32,896 bases of DNA from Prolixibacteraceae bacterium (GCA_029975525.1 JARKOX010000201.1:1-32896), one strand, 5' to 3'. Positions 1-8,313 are shown, numbered from the stretch's first letter. Numbers and translations are program-made. The notes: generated by a model from the letters alone, not told the origin.

Positions 1-1055
1 CCGTTGAAGCCCTTGTACGAGCCGTCGGCATCGCTGAAGAGCCGCGGATGGATACAACTGTGGTAGATGGCCGTGTAAAATTTGGTCCGGTCGTCTTCGC
101 TGCCCCCTTCCACTTCGATCTTGCCCAGCAACGCTTCCCAGGTTTTCTCGAGGTTGGCGCGGGTTTTCCTGAAATCCCAGGAGGGAATTTCGGCTTCCAG
201 GTTTTTGCGGGCATTTTCGATGCTGGTAAACGAGGTGCCGATTCTGACCTTCACCACATTATTTCCGCCGGGTTTGAAGCCGACATAAGCGCCAATATCT
301 TTACTGCCGGTCTGTTCGGTAACCTCATGGAAATATTCGGGGCCGGCAAAAGTGCCAAATTTCTCAAAATCACAATCGAACTGCGCCACCATGTATCCGC
401 TGAAGCCAGCCGGTTTGCCGTTCCCGTTGTAGATGCGGTGCACCGGATTAGCGGCAACAATTTCGCGGCGGGCCGGGTCAATTTTAATAACTCCCTCCCC
501 TTCGTCGCTGTTGACATCGATAACGAAATACGGATTCTCGGGGTCGAGCCATGAAAACTGAAAGAAACCGCACCGCCTGGTTGCTGTAATTTCGGTAATA
601 ACCTTGTAAAGCGGAATGTGGACCGCACAATAGGCCGGCGACAACGTTTCGGTGTCAATCAGGTATTCGGCTGCACGCGATGTGGGCAGGTAGGTAAAAT
701 CGCCCGAAACCGGCATAATGGTAAAACTTCCGTAATCCTGCACGCACGAGCCGCTCGTCCAGTGTGTTGCACGGAATCCCTGCAGGGCGGGCGAACCATA
801 ATAGAACGGAGCCACACATTTCCGTTCCGTATTCCGGGTTTGGGGAGTCCACTGGGTCATTCCAAACGGGGCCGTGATGGCAGGAATGGTCTGGCCGTAG
901 TCCACATGGTCGCCCCCTCTGTTTTGGGCGCTGAGGGTATTGGCCGGCGCCGTCCCGATCAGTATATCCACATAATCCAGCAAGGGTTTCTTCTCTTTTT
1001 CGCAGGAGACCAGCAACAAAGCGGGGAGCAAAACTTTCAGCAGACGGTTTTTCAT
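1..1055 (-). CDS. GH92 family alpha-mannosidase lipoprotein, 5' part (gene continues past left edge)
   Basis: About 351 codons are readable, starting at the ATG at 1055; the frame is open to the window edge, so the C-terminal half is missing. The N-terminus is a lipoprotein signal (lysine/arginine start, hydrophobic core, LLLVSC with Cys18), so the enzyme is probably anchored to the outer membrane or periplasmic side. After it come GH92 N-terminal signatures: YVDILIGT near residue 27, a GDHVDYGQTIPAI segment and IYHSCIHPRLFSDADG near the window edge. GH92 enzymes are calcium-dependent exo-alpha-mannosidases acting on N-glycans or yeast/plant mannans; the catalytic acid residues lie in the missing part, so linkage cannot be judged. 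A possible -7 box (TACATTTA, one base off TAnnTTTG) lies at 1089-1082 on the minus strand, 26 bases before the ATG. The gene sits 178 bp downstream of uraA, with a hairpin between, so it is probably transcribed separately. Confidence 0.9.
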   Translation of the reverse strand, partial: MKNRLLKVLLPALLLVSCEKEKKPLLDYVDILIGTAPANTLSAQNRGGDHVDYGQTIPAITAPFGMTQWTPQTRNTERKCVAPFYYGSPALQGFRATHWTSGSCVQDYGSFTIMPVSGDFTYLPTSRAAEYLIDTETLSPAYCAVHIPLYKVITEITATRRCGFFQFSWLDPENPYFVIDVNSDEGEGVIKIDPARREIVAANPVHRIYNGNGKPAGFSGYMVAQFDCDFEKFGTFAGPEYFHEVTEQTGSKDIGAYVGFKPGGNNVVKVRIGTSFTSIENARKNLEAEIPSWDFRKTRANLEKTWEALLGKIEVEGGSEDDRTKFYTAIYHSCIHPRLFSDADGSYKGFN

Positions 1056-1162
1056 AAATCTTGGTTAATTCGGTTCGGCGGTAAATGTAAAAAAGGAAAA
1101 TGGAAATCGGAAAACGAAATGCGAAAAAGAGGGACAACTATTCGCCCGGCCCCCCAATCAAA

Positions 1163-1203
1163 ACGCCGCAGAAACAGGACTGGAGCTCCTTTTTCTGCGG
1201 CGT
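1163..1203 (-). terminator. Hairpin after the uracil permease gene
   Basis: A 12-bp perfect inverted repeat (ACGCCGCAGAAA at 1163-1174, its complement at 1192-1203) encloses a 17-base loop. It begins 30 bases past the uraA stop. In the uraA direction the bases that follow are TTTGATT, a weak U-tract. It probably ends the uraA transcript and separates it from the GH92 gene. Confidence 0.6.
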
Positions 1204-1232
1204 CACGGTTTTTACCCAGCTTTTTCCAAAGG

Positions 1233-2432
1233 CTATTTTGCCCTGGGGATCAACATATTCAGAATAATCCCCACCACCGAAGCCAGTCCGATGCCGCTGA
1301 GCGAAAAGGTCCCCCACGAGATGATAGCCCCGCCGATCCCCACTGTCAGGATAACGGAAACAATAACCTGGTTCCGCGTTTCGCTCAGGTTGGCTTTGCT
1401 GTCGATCAGGGTTTTGATGCCCACCGAAGCAATCAGCCCGAAAAGCAACAGCATGATTCCGCCCAGCACCGCCTGCGGAATGGTTTTCAGCAACCCCGAA
1501 ATTTTGCCGATAAATGAAAAGAGGATCGCCGTAATTGCCGAAATCCGGAGGATCATCGGGTTAGACACTTTGGTCAACGAAATGGCGCCAGTCACTTCTG
1601 AATAGGTGGTGTTGGGCACACTTCCAAAGAAGCCGGCCAGCGAAGTGGCGATACCGTCGCCCATCAGGGTGCGGTGCAGTCCCGGTTTTTCCACAAAATT
1701 CTTGTTACAAACCCCGCCAATGGCGTACATGTCGCCCACGTGCTCGATGATGGGAGCCACAGCCACCGGCAGCAGGTAAATGATCGCCCCCCAGTGCAGC
1801 TCGGGAGGGGTGAAACCCGGCAGCATAAACCAGGTAGCCTCTTTGACGGCGGTAAAGTCAACTTTTCCGATGAAAATGGCCACTACATATCCCACCACGA
1901 TACCGGCAAAAATAGGGATCAGTTTGATCAGGCCGCGCCCTGCAATAACCACAATAATGGCAGCTGACAGGCTGATTACAGCCAGCAGCCAGTGCGTTTT
2001 GGCCATGTCAACGGCTACCGAAGCCAGCGAAAGACCGATGATCATAATCACAGGACCCACTACCACCGCCGGGAACAATCTTTCGATAAATTTGATCCCA
2101 CGCAGTTTTACCAACATCGAAACCACACCATACACCAATCCTACTGCAATAATACCGGAAAAAGTTCCGGGAAGCCCGTACAGCTCGGTTGCTTTAATAA
2201 TGGGGGCGATAAAAGCAAAGCTGCTGCCCAGGAATATCGGGACGACTCCCCGGGTTATCAGGTGAAAAATCAGGGTGCCCACCCCGGCGGAAAACAACGC
2301 CACTGCCGGATCGATACCCACCAGCAGCGGAACCAGTACGGTTGCCCCAAATGCTACAAACAGAAACTGTACACCCAGAATGGTGTTGCGGAAAGAGAGC
2401 TCTTCCCGGATTTTTTGCAGATCAATCTTCAT
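1233..2432 (-). CDS. uraA: UraA-type uracil:proton symporter (NCS2 nucleobase transporter)
   Basis: This 399-residue inner-membrane protein imports uracil (possibly xanthine) with protons for pyrimidine salvage. The sequence is a nearly continuous run of hydrophobic helices typical of NCS2 carriers (about 14 segments). Hallmarks are the N-terminal block GVQFLFVAFGATVLVPLL, followed by VPIFLGSSFAFIAPI, the substrate-site segment VAPIIEHVGDM with its Glu, and NTTYSEVTGAI with the second conserved Glu that matches E290 of E. coli UraA. Length is normal for bacterial UraA. The ATG at 2432 is the natural start because the first helix follows 20 residues later. No purine or pyrimidine enzyme is adjacent. 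It is divergent from the small secreted protein gene at 2775, and the 342-bp gap between them holds an inverted repeat at 2548-2560. A xanthine permease would be the main alternative, but the NTTYSE motif fits the uracil group better. Confidence 0.9.
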   Translation of the reverse strand: MKIDLQKIREELSFRNTILGVQFLFVAFGATVLVPLLVGIDPAVALFSAGVGTLIFHLITRGVVPIFLGSSFAFIAPIIKATELYGLPGTFSGIIAVGLVYGVVSMLVKLRGIKFIERLFPAVVVGPVIMIIGLSLASVAVDMAKTHWLLAVISLSAAIIVVIAGRGLIKLIPIFAGIVVGYVVAIFIGKVDFTAVKEATWFMLPGFTPPELHWGAIIYLLPVAVAPIIEHVGDMYAIGGVCNKNFVEKPGLHRTLMGDGIATSLAGFFGSVPNTTYSEVTGAISLTKVSNPMILRISAITAILFSFIGKISGLLKTIPQAVLGGIMLLLFGLIASVGIKTLIDSKANLSETRNQVIVSVILTVGIGGAIISWGTFSLSGIGLASVVGIILNMLIPRAK

Positions 2433-2774
2433 GGATTAGCTATTTTTAAATTGGTTTTTGAAAACGGCGGGCAAGAAAATCGTTTTTTTCTTTCCGGCCA
2501 AACGGTCGGCAGCTTTTTTTTGAGCAATTATTAACGGCCTCTCCGCTTTGGGCAGCCCAAGGCACTTTAACCTGCCCAACAGTTGCAAAACATCGGAACA
2601 CCACATTAATTATCAAATGATTAAACACCAAAATGCTTTTTTCTTCAACAAGCTGCACTCACCTGCCCCAACTGGCCGTTCACCCCTGTTTGGAAGCCGC
2701 TGGTTGAATAAAAAACGACGGTTCCCGGCAATAATATACTTTTGAAGAAGTAACCATTAAAACAACATTGTGCC
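2433..2774. other. Divergent intergenic region between uraA and the small secreted protein gene
   Basis: This 342-bp stretch has no convincing gene. It is AT-rich with several A/T runs. It holds a compact inverted repeat TTGGGCAGCCCAA at 2548-2560 (6 bp each side of one central base), which could be a repressor site for either gene. The plus-strand -7 box at 2737-2744 belongs to the gene at 2775. I see no riboswitch fold that I can name in front of uraA and no tRNA. Confidence 0.5.
2737..2744 (+). promoter_or_regulatory. Bacteroidota -7 box for the gene at 2775
   Basis: The octamer TACTTTTG is a perfect match to the Bacteroidota primary sigma -7 consensus TAnnTTTG, about 30 bases before the ATG at 2775. 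No good TTG -33 element is visible at the usual distance; the nearest TTG is at 2704-2706, 30 bases upstream, which is too far. The position still supports the ATG at 2775 as the true start. Confidence 0.55.
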
Positions 2775-3272
2775 ATGAAAACTTATTTGATGCTCTGCGC
2801 GTTGTGCCTGGCCGTTCTGATCGCCGGAGGAGCAACCAAAGAGAAAGGAAAAGAACCCAGAATCCTCGCCGGCCAGTCGCAAACCAATTTCGGGAAATAC
2901 GAAATCCGCCCCTCGGAAGACCCGATGGTAATCAACGGGCAGGAACTGGAAACCTACGAACTCTCGTATGAGAACGCATCCAAACCAATCCAGATTGGTT
3001 TTTTGAAAACAAAAAAATGCAAAACATTCATCCTGCGTAACGAACACTTCGAAATTGAATACGCCTGCGAAAAAGGAGTTTTCGGGGTAAAAAAGATTTC
3101 GAAAGATTACCAGCTGATTCCGAGTACCCGGAATGAAGCAGTCCTGAACCTGAGCCAGTACTACAACCAGCGGGTCATCTGCCAGAATCCCACTTCGAAA
3201 GAGGAGATACTGGGGCTGATTGCCTGTTTTTATCCGATGCTGATCAAAGAAGAGTACCTGGCCAGTTTTTAA
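2775..3272 (+). CDS. Small secreted protein of unknown function
   Basis: I do not recognise this 165-residue protein. It begins with a signal peptide (MKTYLML then an Ala/Leu/Cys-rich core, ending about residue 20 at GGATKEKG); there is no clear lipobox, so it is probably a soluble periplasmic or secreted protein. The mature part is mixed-charge and contains four cysteines in the contexts KKCKTF, YACEKG, VICQNP and IACFYP, which could form two disulfides in the periplasm. The start is supported by the -7 box 30 bases upstream. It is a single-gene unit: a strong terminator follows at 3338-3375 before the fucosidase gene. Base composition resembles the neighbours. Confidence 0.75.
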   Translation: MKTYLMLCALCLAVLIAGGATKEKGKEPRILAGQSQTNFGKYEIRPSEDPMVINGQELETYELSYENASKPIQIGFLKTKKCKTFILRNEHFEIEYACEKGVFGVKKISKDYQLIPSTRNEAVLNLSQYYNQRVICQNPTSKEEILGLIACFYPMLIKEEYLASF

Positions 3273-3337
3273 AATAACGCAATTCTCAATAAAAGTGAGG
3301 CCCGGAACGGGAACAATCCTTCCGGATGAGTGAAAAG

Positions 3338-3375
3338 GAGGCTGTCTGAAAAGAGTCAGGCAGCCTCACTTTTTT
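3338..3375 (+). terminator. Rho-independent terminator after the small secreted protein gene
   Basis: A 12-bp stem (5' arm 3338-3349, 3' arm 3356-3367, one G-U pair) with a 6-base loop is followed by ACTTTTTT. This is a strong intrinsic terminator. It lies inside a longer reading frame that would extend the fucosidase upstream to 3330, which argues against that longer start. A second, competing pairing is described under findings. Confidence 0.8.
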
Positions 3376-3509
3376 ATACCGTCTCTACTTTCGGCTGTTT
3401 TCAAAGCCAAAACTCAAAATCTCCATATTTCGCTGCGGAAGAGCTTCCTATCTATTGTCCCTTCCGCCGGAATCTTTTAATTTTATCCACTTCAACCAAA
3501 ATAATTACG

Positions 3510-5597
3510 ATGAAACCAACTTTTCCTATTCTGCTGTTTCTGACCGTGCTGTTTACAGCCTGCCGGCACACGCCCCCGCCGGCGCCGTGTGGTCCGCTTC
3601 CTTCCGAGCGACAGCTGGCCTGGCACCAGCTCGAATTTTATGCCTTCATCCATTTCAACATGAACACGTTCACCAACATGGAATGGGGCATGGGCAGCGA
3701 AAAACCCGAACTGTTCAACCCCACTGAGCTCGACTGCCGCCAGTGGGCCCGCGTGTGCAAGGAGGCCGGCATGAAAGGCATTATCCTTACCGCGAAACAC
3801 CACGACGGTTTTTGCCTGTGGCCGTCGGCCTACACCGAACATTCCGTCAAAAACTCCCCCTGGAAAGCGGGAAAAGGAGACGTGGTGCGGGAACTGGCCG
3901 AAGCGTGTAAAGAGTACGGGCTGAAGTTCGGTGTTTACCTGTCGCCGTGGGACCGCAACCATGCCGACTATGGAAAGCCGGAATACATTACCTACTTCCG
4001 CAACCAGCTGCGCGAACTGCTCACCAACTACGGCGAGGTGTTCGAAGTGTGGTTCGACGGCGCCAACGGCGGCACCGGCTGGTATGGCGGCGCCAATGAA
4101 GAACGGCGCATCGACCGAACAACCTACTACGACTGGGAGAACACCTATAAAATTGTCCGTGAACTGCAGCCCGGGGCAGTCCTCTTTTCCGATGCCGGCC
4201 CCGACATCCGCTGGGTAGGAAACGAAGAGGGCTGGGCACGCCCCACCAACTGGTGCCTGCTCAAACGCGACGATTTCGCCCCCGGCGTTGTGGATAACCT
4301 CGAACATCTCCGCGCCGGACAGGAGGACGGGACCCACTGGCTGCCTGCCGAAGTGGATGTCTCCATCCGTCCGGGATGGTACTACCACCCGGCCGAAGAC
4401 CACCGCGTCAAAACCCTGCCGCAGCTGCTCGACATCTACTACCATTCGGTAGGCCGCAACGCCTCGCTCCTGCTCAACTTCCCGGTTGACACCCGGGGGC
4501 TGATCCATGAAAACGATGCCGAACAGGTGTTGAAGCTGGCCGCAGCCCTGAAAGCCGACTTTGCAACTGACCTGGCAGCCCGAAAACCGGTCTCCGCCTC
4601 GAATGTGAGGGGGAATGCCCGTAAATACCAGGCCCAAAATGCCACCGACCACAATCCGGACACCTACTGGGCTACCGACGACAGTGTACGACAGGCCTCC
4701 TTCACCATCGACCTGCAACAGCCAACCCCGTTTAACCGTTTTCTCGTGCAGGAATATATCCCACTGGGGCAGCGGATAAAAAAATTCCGGGTCGAGGCCA
4801 TGGTTGACGGCGCCTGGCAAACGGTAGCCGAAGAGACCACCGTCGGCTACAAACGAATCCTGCGGCTGCCAACCGTTACAGCCACCCAGGTCCGCTTTAC
4901 GGTCGACGAGGCCAAAGCCTGCCCGCTGATCGCCAACATCCAGGTATTTCTGGCGCCCAAAGTACTCGAATCGCCCGTGATTACCCGCAACCAACAGGGA
5001 ATGGTGACCATTTCGGCCTTCGACGACGGACTCGACCTCTATTACACAACCGACAATTCCGAGCCGAATCCCTCCGCTGAAAAATATGACAGCAGTTTCC
5101 TGCTCAACCTGAAAACGACCGTCAACGCAATAGCGGTAGATCCGCGCACCGGCCAAAAAAGTCCGGTAGCCAGCTGTTTTTTTGACATTCCGAAGACCAG
5201 CTGGAGCTTGCTGGGTGATCCCGGAAAAATGGCGCAGGCCGCTGCCATCTTCGACGGAAATGCCAGCACCGCGCTGTTGATCAGCCAGCCGCTGCCGGCA
5301 GACTTTGTCATTGACCTGGGCGAAACCCTGCCGGTGACCGGGTTCTCTTACCTGCCGCCCCAGGGACGCGGAAACCCCGGAACAATTTTCAACTACGAAT
5401 TTTATGTGAGCAGCGACAACCGCAACTGGGGAAAACCGGTCGCTGCCGGCGAGTTTGCCAACATCCAGAACAGTCCGGTTTTACAGGAAGTCAAATTCGG
5501 ACCGGTCACCGGCCGTTTTGTAAAACTGCGTGCCCTTTCAACGGTTTCCGGCCAGCAACACGCCGGAATTGCCGAATTCGATATTATAACGCCATAA
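3510..5597 (+). CDS. GH29 alpha-L-fucosidase lipoprotein with C-terminal F5/8-type modules
   Basis: This 695-residue enzyme should hydrolyse terminal alpha-L-fucose from glycans by a retaining mechanism. The start is the ATG at 3510, which gives a clean lipoprotein signal (FLTVLFTAC, Cys18); the in-frame ATG at 3330 would begin inside the upstream terminator. The GH29 barrel covers about residues 35-340: WHQLEFYAFIHFNMNTF, LTAKHHDGFCLWPS, FGVYLSPWDRN, then EVWFDGANGG, where Asp183 is the probable nucleophile. The EVWFDG-type context fits the GH29 subfamily with 1,3/1,4 preference, but this is an inference. Next come a discoidin/F5-8C-like module (NATDHNPDTYWAT, about 360-490), a chitobiase-C-like strand module (GLDLYYTTDNSEPN, about 500-560) and a second F5-8C-like module (about 570-695). 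The M28 peptidase gene follows after 60 bp and a hairpin. Confidence 0.93.
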   Translation: MKPTFPILLFLTVLFTACRHTPPPAPCGPLPSERQLAWHQLEFYAFIHFNMNTFTNMEWGMGSEKPELFNPTELDCRQWARVCKEAGMKGIILTAKHHDGFCLWPSAYTEHSVKNSPWKAGKGDVVRELAEACKEYGLKFGVYLSPWDRNHADYGKPEYITYFRNQLRELLTNYGEVFEVWFDGANGGTGWYGGANEERRIDRTTYYDWENTYKIVRELQPGAVLFSDAGPDIRWVGNEEGWARPTNWCLLKRDDFAPGVVDNLEHLRAGQEDGTHWLPAEVDVSIRPGWYYHPAEDHRVKTLPQLLDIYYHSVGRNASLLLNFPVDTRGLIHENDAEQVLKLAAALKADFATDLAARKPVSASNVRGNARKYQAQNATDHNPDTYWATDDSVRQASFTIDLQQPTPFNRFLVQEYIPLGQRIKKFRVEAMVDGAWQTVAEETTVGYKRILRLPTVTATQVRFTVDEAKACPLIANIQVFLAPKVLESPVITRNQQGMVTISAFDDGLDLYYTTDNSEPNPSAEKYDSSFLLNLKTTVNAIAVDPRTGQKSPVASCFFDIPKTSWSLLGDPGKMAQAAAIFDGNASTALLISQPLPADFVIDLGETLPVTGFSYLPPQGRGNPGTIFNYEFYVSSDNRNWGKPVAAGEFANIQNSPVLQEVKFGPVTGRFVKLRALSTVSGQQHAGIAEFDIITP

Positions 5598-5609
5598 ACT
5601 GAAAAATCT

Positions 5610-5640
5610 GTCGGGGCTTTGCTTAACGCGGAGCCCCGAC
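5610..5640 (+). terminator. Hairpin between fucosidase and M28 peptidase genes
   Basis: A 9-bp GC-rich inverted repeat (GTCGGGGCT at 5610-5618 and its complement at 5632-5640) closes a 13-base loop 12 bases after the fucosidase stop. The following bases (TGTTACCCGTTTTT) are a poor U-tract, so it may terminate only part of the transcripts or simply protect the mRNA 3' end. Confidence 0.5.
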
Positions 5641-5657
5641 TGTTACCCGTTTTTCGT

Positions 5658-7301
5658 ATGAAAAAGCTGCTGTTTGTCGCCGGGCTGGCGCTGCTGGCCG
5701 GATGCCATCCGAAAACCACGCCGGAAATTTCCTACGCCAACCTCGAAAAACACATCGTCGAACTGTCGGCCGACAAACACGGCGGCCGCATGCCCATGTC
5801 GGCATACGAAAGCGGCGTGGTGGACTACATCGCCCGGCAGATGCAGGAGATCGGACTGGAAGGCGCCAACCACGGAAGTTTTTTCCAGGAGGTACCTATC
5901 CTGAAGGTCAGCTCGGTTATGTCGCCCACACTTGACCTGCAAACACCCGCCGGCATCCTGCAGCTAAACAAACTCACCGACTACGTCTCCTTTTCCAGAA
6001 AAATGGAGGAGCACCTTGCGTTGGAAAATTCGGAGATCATATTTGCCGGGTTTGGCATCAACGCCCCGGAGTTTAACCGCAACGACTTTGCCGGGATAGA
6101 GGTAAAAGGAAAAACCATCCTGGTTCTGGTGAATGATCCGGGATATGGTACCGAAGGAGACTACTTCAAGGGAAATACCATGACCTATTACGGCCGCTGG
6201 ACCTACAAATTCGAAGAGGCGGCGCGTCAGGGCGCCAGGGCCTGTTTGATCATCCACGAAACCGGTCCGGCCGGCTACGGATGGAATGTGGTCAGCAACA
6301 ACGGCGAAACCACCAAACTCTACCTCCAACCCGATGACGGTTACCAAAACCGCTGCGCGCTGGAAGGGTGGATTTCGCTCTCCGCAGCCGAAAAACTGTT
6401 TGCCGCCTGTGGCCTGAACTTTCAGGAGATCAAAGCCCGGGCTGTTTCTCCCGGTTTCAAACCTTTTCCTTTACCTGTCACGGCTTCGGCCTGGCTTGAA
6501 AACCGTTTCGAAACCGGCGTTTCCCGGAATGTGTGCGGCGTTATCAAAGGGAAAAGCCGTCCCGGGGAAGCTATCGTTTACACGGCCCACTGGGACCACC
6601 TCGGCATTGGCACCCCGGTTGACGGCGACAGCATTTACAATGGCGCCACCGACAACGCCAGCGCAGTAGCCTGGCTCCTCGAAATTGCCCGCGCCTTCCA
6701 CGCCGCCCCGCAACCCGAACGGTCGGTGCTCTTTTTATCGGTTACCGGCGAAGAGTCGGGCTTGCTGGGCGCCGAATATTATGTGGAAAATCCCCTCTTC
6801 GATCTGACTCAAACAGCCGCCTGCATCAATACCGACGTCATTCTTTTTCTGGGCGAATTCCACGACATCACCCTCACCGGCTACGGACAGAGCGAACTGG
6901 ACCAGTGGGTCGAAAAAGCTGCTCGCCGCCAGGGCCGCTACATTGCGCCCGACCCCAATCCCGAAAATGGCATGTATTTCCGTTCCGACCAGTTTCCTTT
7001 TGTCAAAAAAGGGGTGCCGGCAATCTTCGCCAAAGGGTACACCGATGCCAAAAAATACGGAAAAGCCAAAACGCTGGAGATGATCCGGCAATACTGGCAA
7101 AACACCTACCACACCCCGCAGGACGAATATCTGCCGCAACGCGACGACCTGGCTGGCCTGGTACAGGATGCCGCCCTGCTTTTTGAAACCGGCCACATGC
7201 TGGCCAACTCAACGGCCTGGCCGGCCTGGAAAGAGGGATCCGAATTTAAGTCGATCCGCGAAAAAACCCGCACTAGCAGCCCAACCTCATCCGAACCGTA
7301 A
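5658..7301 (+). CDS. M28 family zinc metallopeptidase lipoprotein
   Basis: A 547-residue secreted exopeptidase (aminopeptidase or glutamate carboxypeptidase-like). Start chosen at 5658 because it gives a lipoprotein signal (FVAGLALLAGC, Cys16); an in-frame ATG 39 bases upstream lies at the end of the hairpin. Residues about 90-260 look like the PA-type insert found in many M28 enzymes. The catalytic domain carries the complete co-catalytic zinc site: AHWDHLG (His311, Asp313), GATDNASA (Asp332), TGEESGLLG (Glu365/Glu366), NTDVI (Asp393) and YHTPQDEY (His485). It should be active on peptides in the periplasm or at the outer membrane. Its last 38 codons recur at 8200-8313 after the next gene. 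It probably shares a transcript with the fucosidase gene. Substrate cannot be told from sequence. Confidence 0.92.
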   Translation: MKKLLFVAGLALLAGCHPKTTPEISYANLEKHIVELSADKHGGRMPMSAYESGVVDYIARQMQEIGLEGANHGSFFQEVPILKVSSVMSPTLDLQTPAGILQLNKLTDYVSFSRKMEEHLALENSEIIFAGFGINAPEFNRNDFAGIEVKGKTILVLVNDPGYGTEGDYFKGNTMTYYGRWTYKFEEAARQGARACLIIHETGPAGYGWNVVSNNGETTKLYLQPDDGYQNRCALEGWISLSAAEKLFAACGLNFQEIKARAVSPGFKPFPLPVTASAWLENRFETGVSRNVCGVIKGKSRPGEAIVYTAHWDHLGIGTPVDGDSIYNGATDNASAVAWLLEIARAFHAAPQPERSVLFLSVTGEESGLLGAEYYVENPLFDLTQTAACINTDVILFLGEFHDITLTGYGQSELDQWVEKAARRQGRYIAPDPNPENGMYFRSDQFPFVKKGVPAIFAKGYTDAKKYGKAKTLEMIRQYWQNTYHTPQDEYLPQRDDLAGLVQDAALLFETGHMLANSTAWPAWKEGSEFKSIREKTRTSSPTSSEP

Positions 7302-7407
7302 AAATTCCGGGGCATCTAAATGCCGGATTTATTTCAACTAAAAAAAGCAAAATGCTTTATTCCAGCAGCGACAAAAGTTTTCAAAAACATCATCCCTGTT
7401 ATCCGGA

Positions 7408-7441
7408 TTGACAACGATTCAGATAAAAAATGATAACTTAA
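7408..7441 (+). promoter_or_regulatory. Possible promoter of the DUF1003 gene
   Basis: TTG at 7408-7410 is followed, after 23 bases, by TAACTTAA at 7434-7441, a two-mismatch version of TAnnTTTG, 45 bases before the ATG. The match is weak. The surrounding gap (7302-7486) also holds a short GGCAT/ATGCC hairpin just after the M28 stop, and an AAAGCA/TGCTTT hairpin about 40 bases further on. Confidence 0.3.
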
Positions 7442-7486
7442 CCACACTTCCCAACAATAAATGATCTCACAAAAACCACAAAAAAT

Positions 7487-8191
7487 ATGGCTATAAAATT
7501 TTTCAAAAGTGATATTTCAGGAAAAGAGTTTCCGGTTTCAGAAAAAGTATCGGCCAGAACCATCCGGCATTCAATTCTGGATTTAATCCAGCAAGATCAT
7601 CCTCAGTTTTTGCATGACAGCGTGTTGGCAGTAAGTGAACTAAACGAGTACCGAAGTTTGGTGGTAGAGGACTTTTTAAAAAAAGAAATCGGAGAGCTTT
7701 CGGAACTGGAAAAGACCGTTTTAAACTCGATCACGCTGAATCAGACCCTGACCGATAAAATCGACCTGGATGAAGAAAAGAAGCTGACGTTTGGACAAAA
7801 AATTGCAGACCGGGTAGCCACGTTTGGAGGCAGCTGGACCTTTATTCTCTCATTTTGTGGATTTCTTGTAATGTGGATTACCGTTAATGTCGCCTGGTTG
7901 CTAAACAAGGGATTTGACCCCTATCCATTTATTCTCCTGAATCTGATTTTGTCTTGTTTGGCAGCTCTTCAGGCTCCCGTAATTATGATGAGCCAGAACA
8001 GGCAGGAAGAGAAAGACCGCGACCGGGCCAAAAAAGACTACATGGTAAACCTCAAATCAGAACTGGAAATCAGAACCCTGCATGAAAAGGTTGATCATTT
8101 TATCATGGATCAGCAACAAGAATTGATGGAATTGCAGAAAGTTCAGATTGATATGCTGAAAGACATATTGGAACAACAAAACAAAAGCTAA
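7487..8191 (+). CDS. DUF1003 inner-membrane protein
   Basis: A 234-residue protein of the DUF1003 family, whose function is unknown. The N-terminal cytoplasmic part (residues 1-110) includes HSILDLIQQDHPQF; two membrane helices follow at about 117-139 and 147-167, with the family hallmark FDPYPFILLNLILS and APVIMMSQNRQ right after the second helix; residues 185-230 are charged and heptad-like, consistent with a coiled coil. There is no signal peptide. The gene is visibly richer in A and T than both neighbours, and it lies exactly between the M28 gene and a second copy of the M28 3' tail that begins only 6-9 bases after its stop. This placement suggests it was brought in by recombination at a duplicated M28 locus. 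Confidence 0.88.
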   Translation: MAIKFFKSDISGKEFPVSEKVSARTIRHSILDLIQQDHPQFLHDSVLAVSELNEYRSLVVEDFLKKEIGELSELEKTVLNSITLNQTLTDKIDLDEEKKLTFGQKIADRVATFGGSWTFILSFCGFLVMWITVNVAWLLNKGFDPYPFILLNLILSCLAALQAPVIMMSQNRQEEKDRDRAKKDYMVNLKSELEIRTLHEKVDHFIMDQQQELMELQKVQIDMLKDILEQQNKS

Positions 8192-8199
8192 TTCCTCAA

Positions 8200-8313
8200 A
8201 CCGGCCACACGATGGCCAACTCAACGGCCTGGTCCGCCTGGAAAGAGGGATCCGAATTTAAGCCGATCCGCGAAAAGGGCCGCCCAGAAAGGGAAGCACC
8301 ATCTGAACCATAA
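8200..8313 (+). pseudogene. Orphan 3' tail of a second M28 peptidase gene
   Basis: These 38 codons (37 residues and a stop) align without gaps to the last 38 codons of the M28 gene (7188-7301). By eye about 93 of 114 bases agree, and the first 26 codons differ at only about 6 bases. Shared motifs include ANSTAW, AWKEGSEFK and the ending SEP-stop. The homology begins at about 8198, just after the DUF1003 stop. No zinc ligands remain, no start codon or signal is available, and the divergence includes amino acid changes, so this is a remnant of a paralogous tandem copy and not an exact repeat. Confidence 0.8.

Noticed and set aside
3330-3509. 60-codon N-terminal extension of the fucosidase
   Set aside because: It overlaps the strong terminator at 3338-3375, and the downstream ATG gives a perfect lipoprotein signal.
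3492-5156. 554-codon minus-strand open frame opposite the fucosidase gene
   Set aside because: It is antisense to a clearly recognised GH29 enzyme, has no domain I know and low-complexity Gly/Val/Arg content typical of the shadow of a GC-rich gene.
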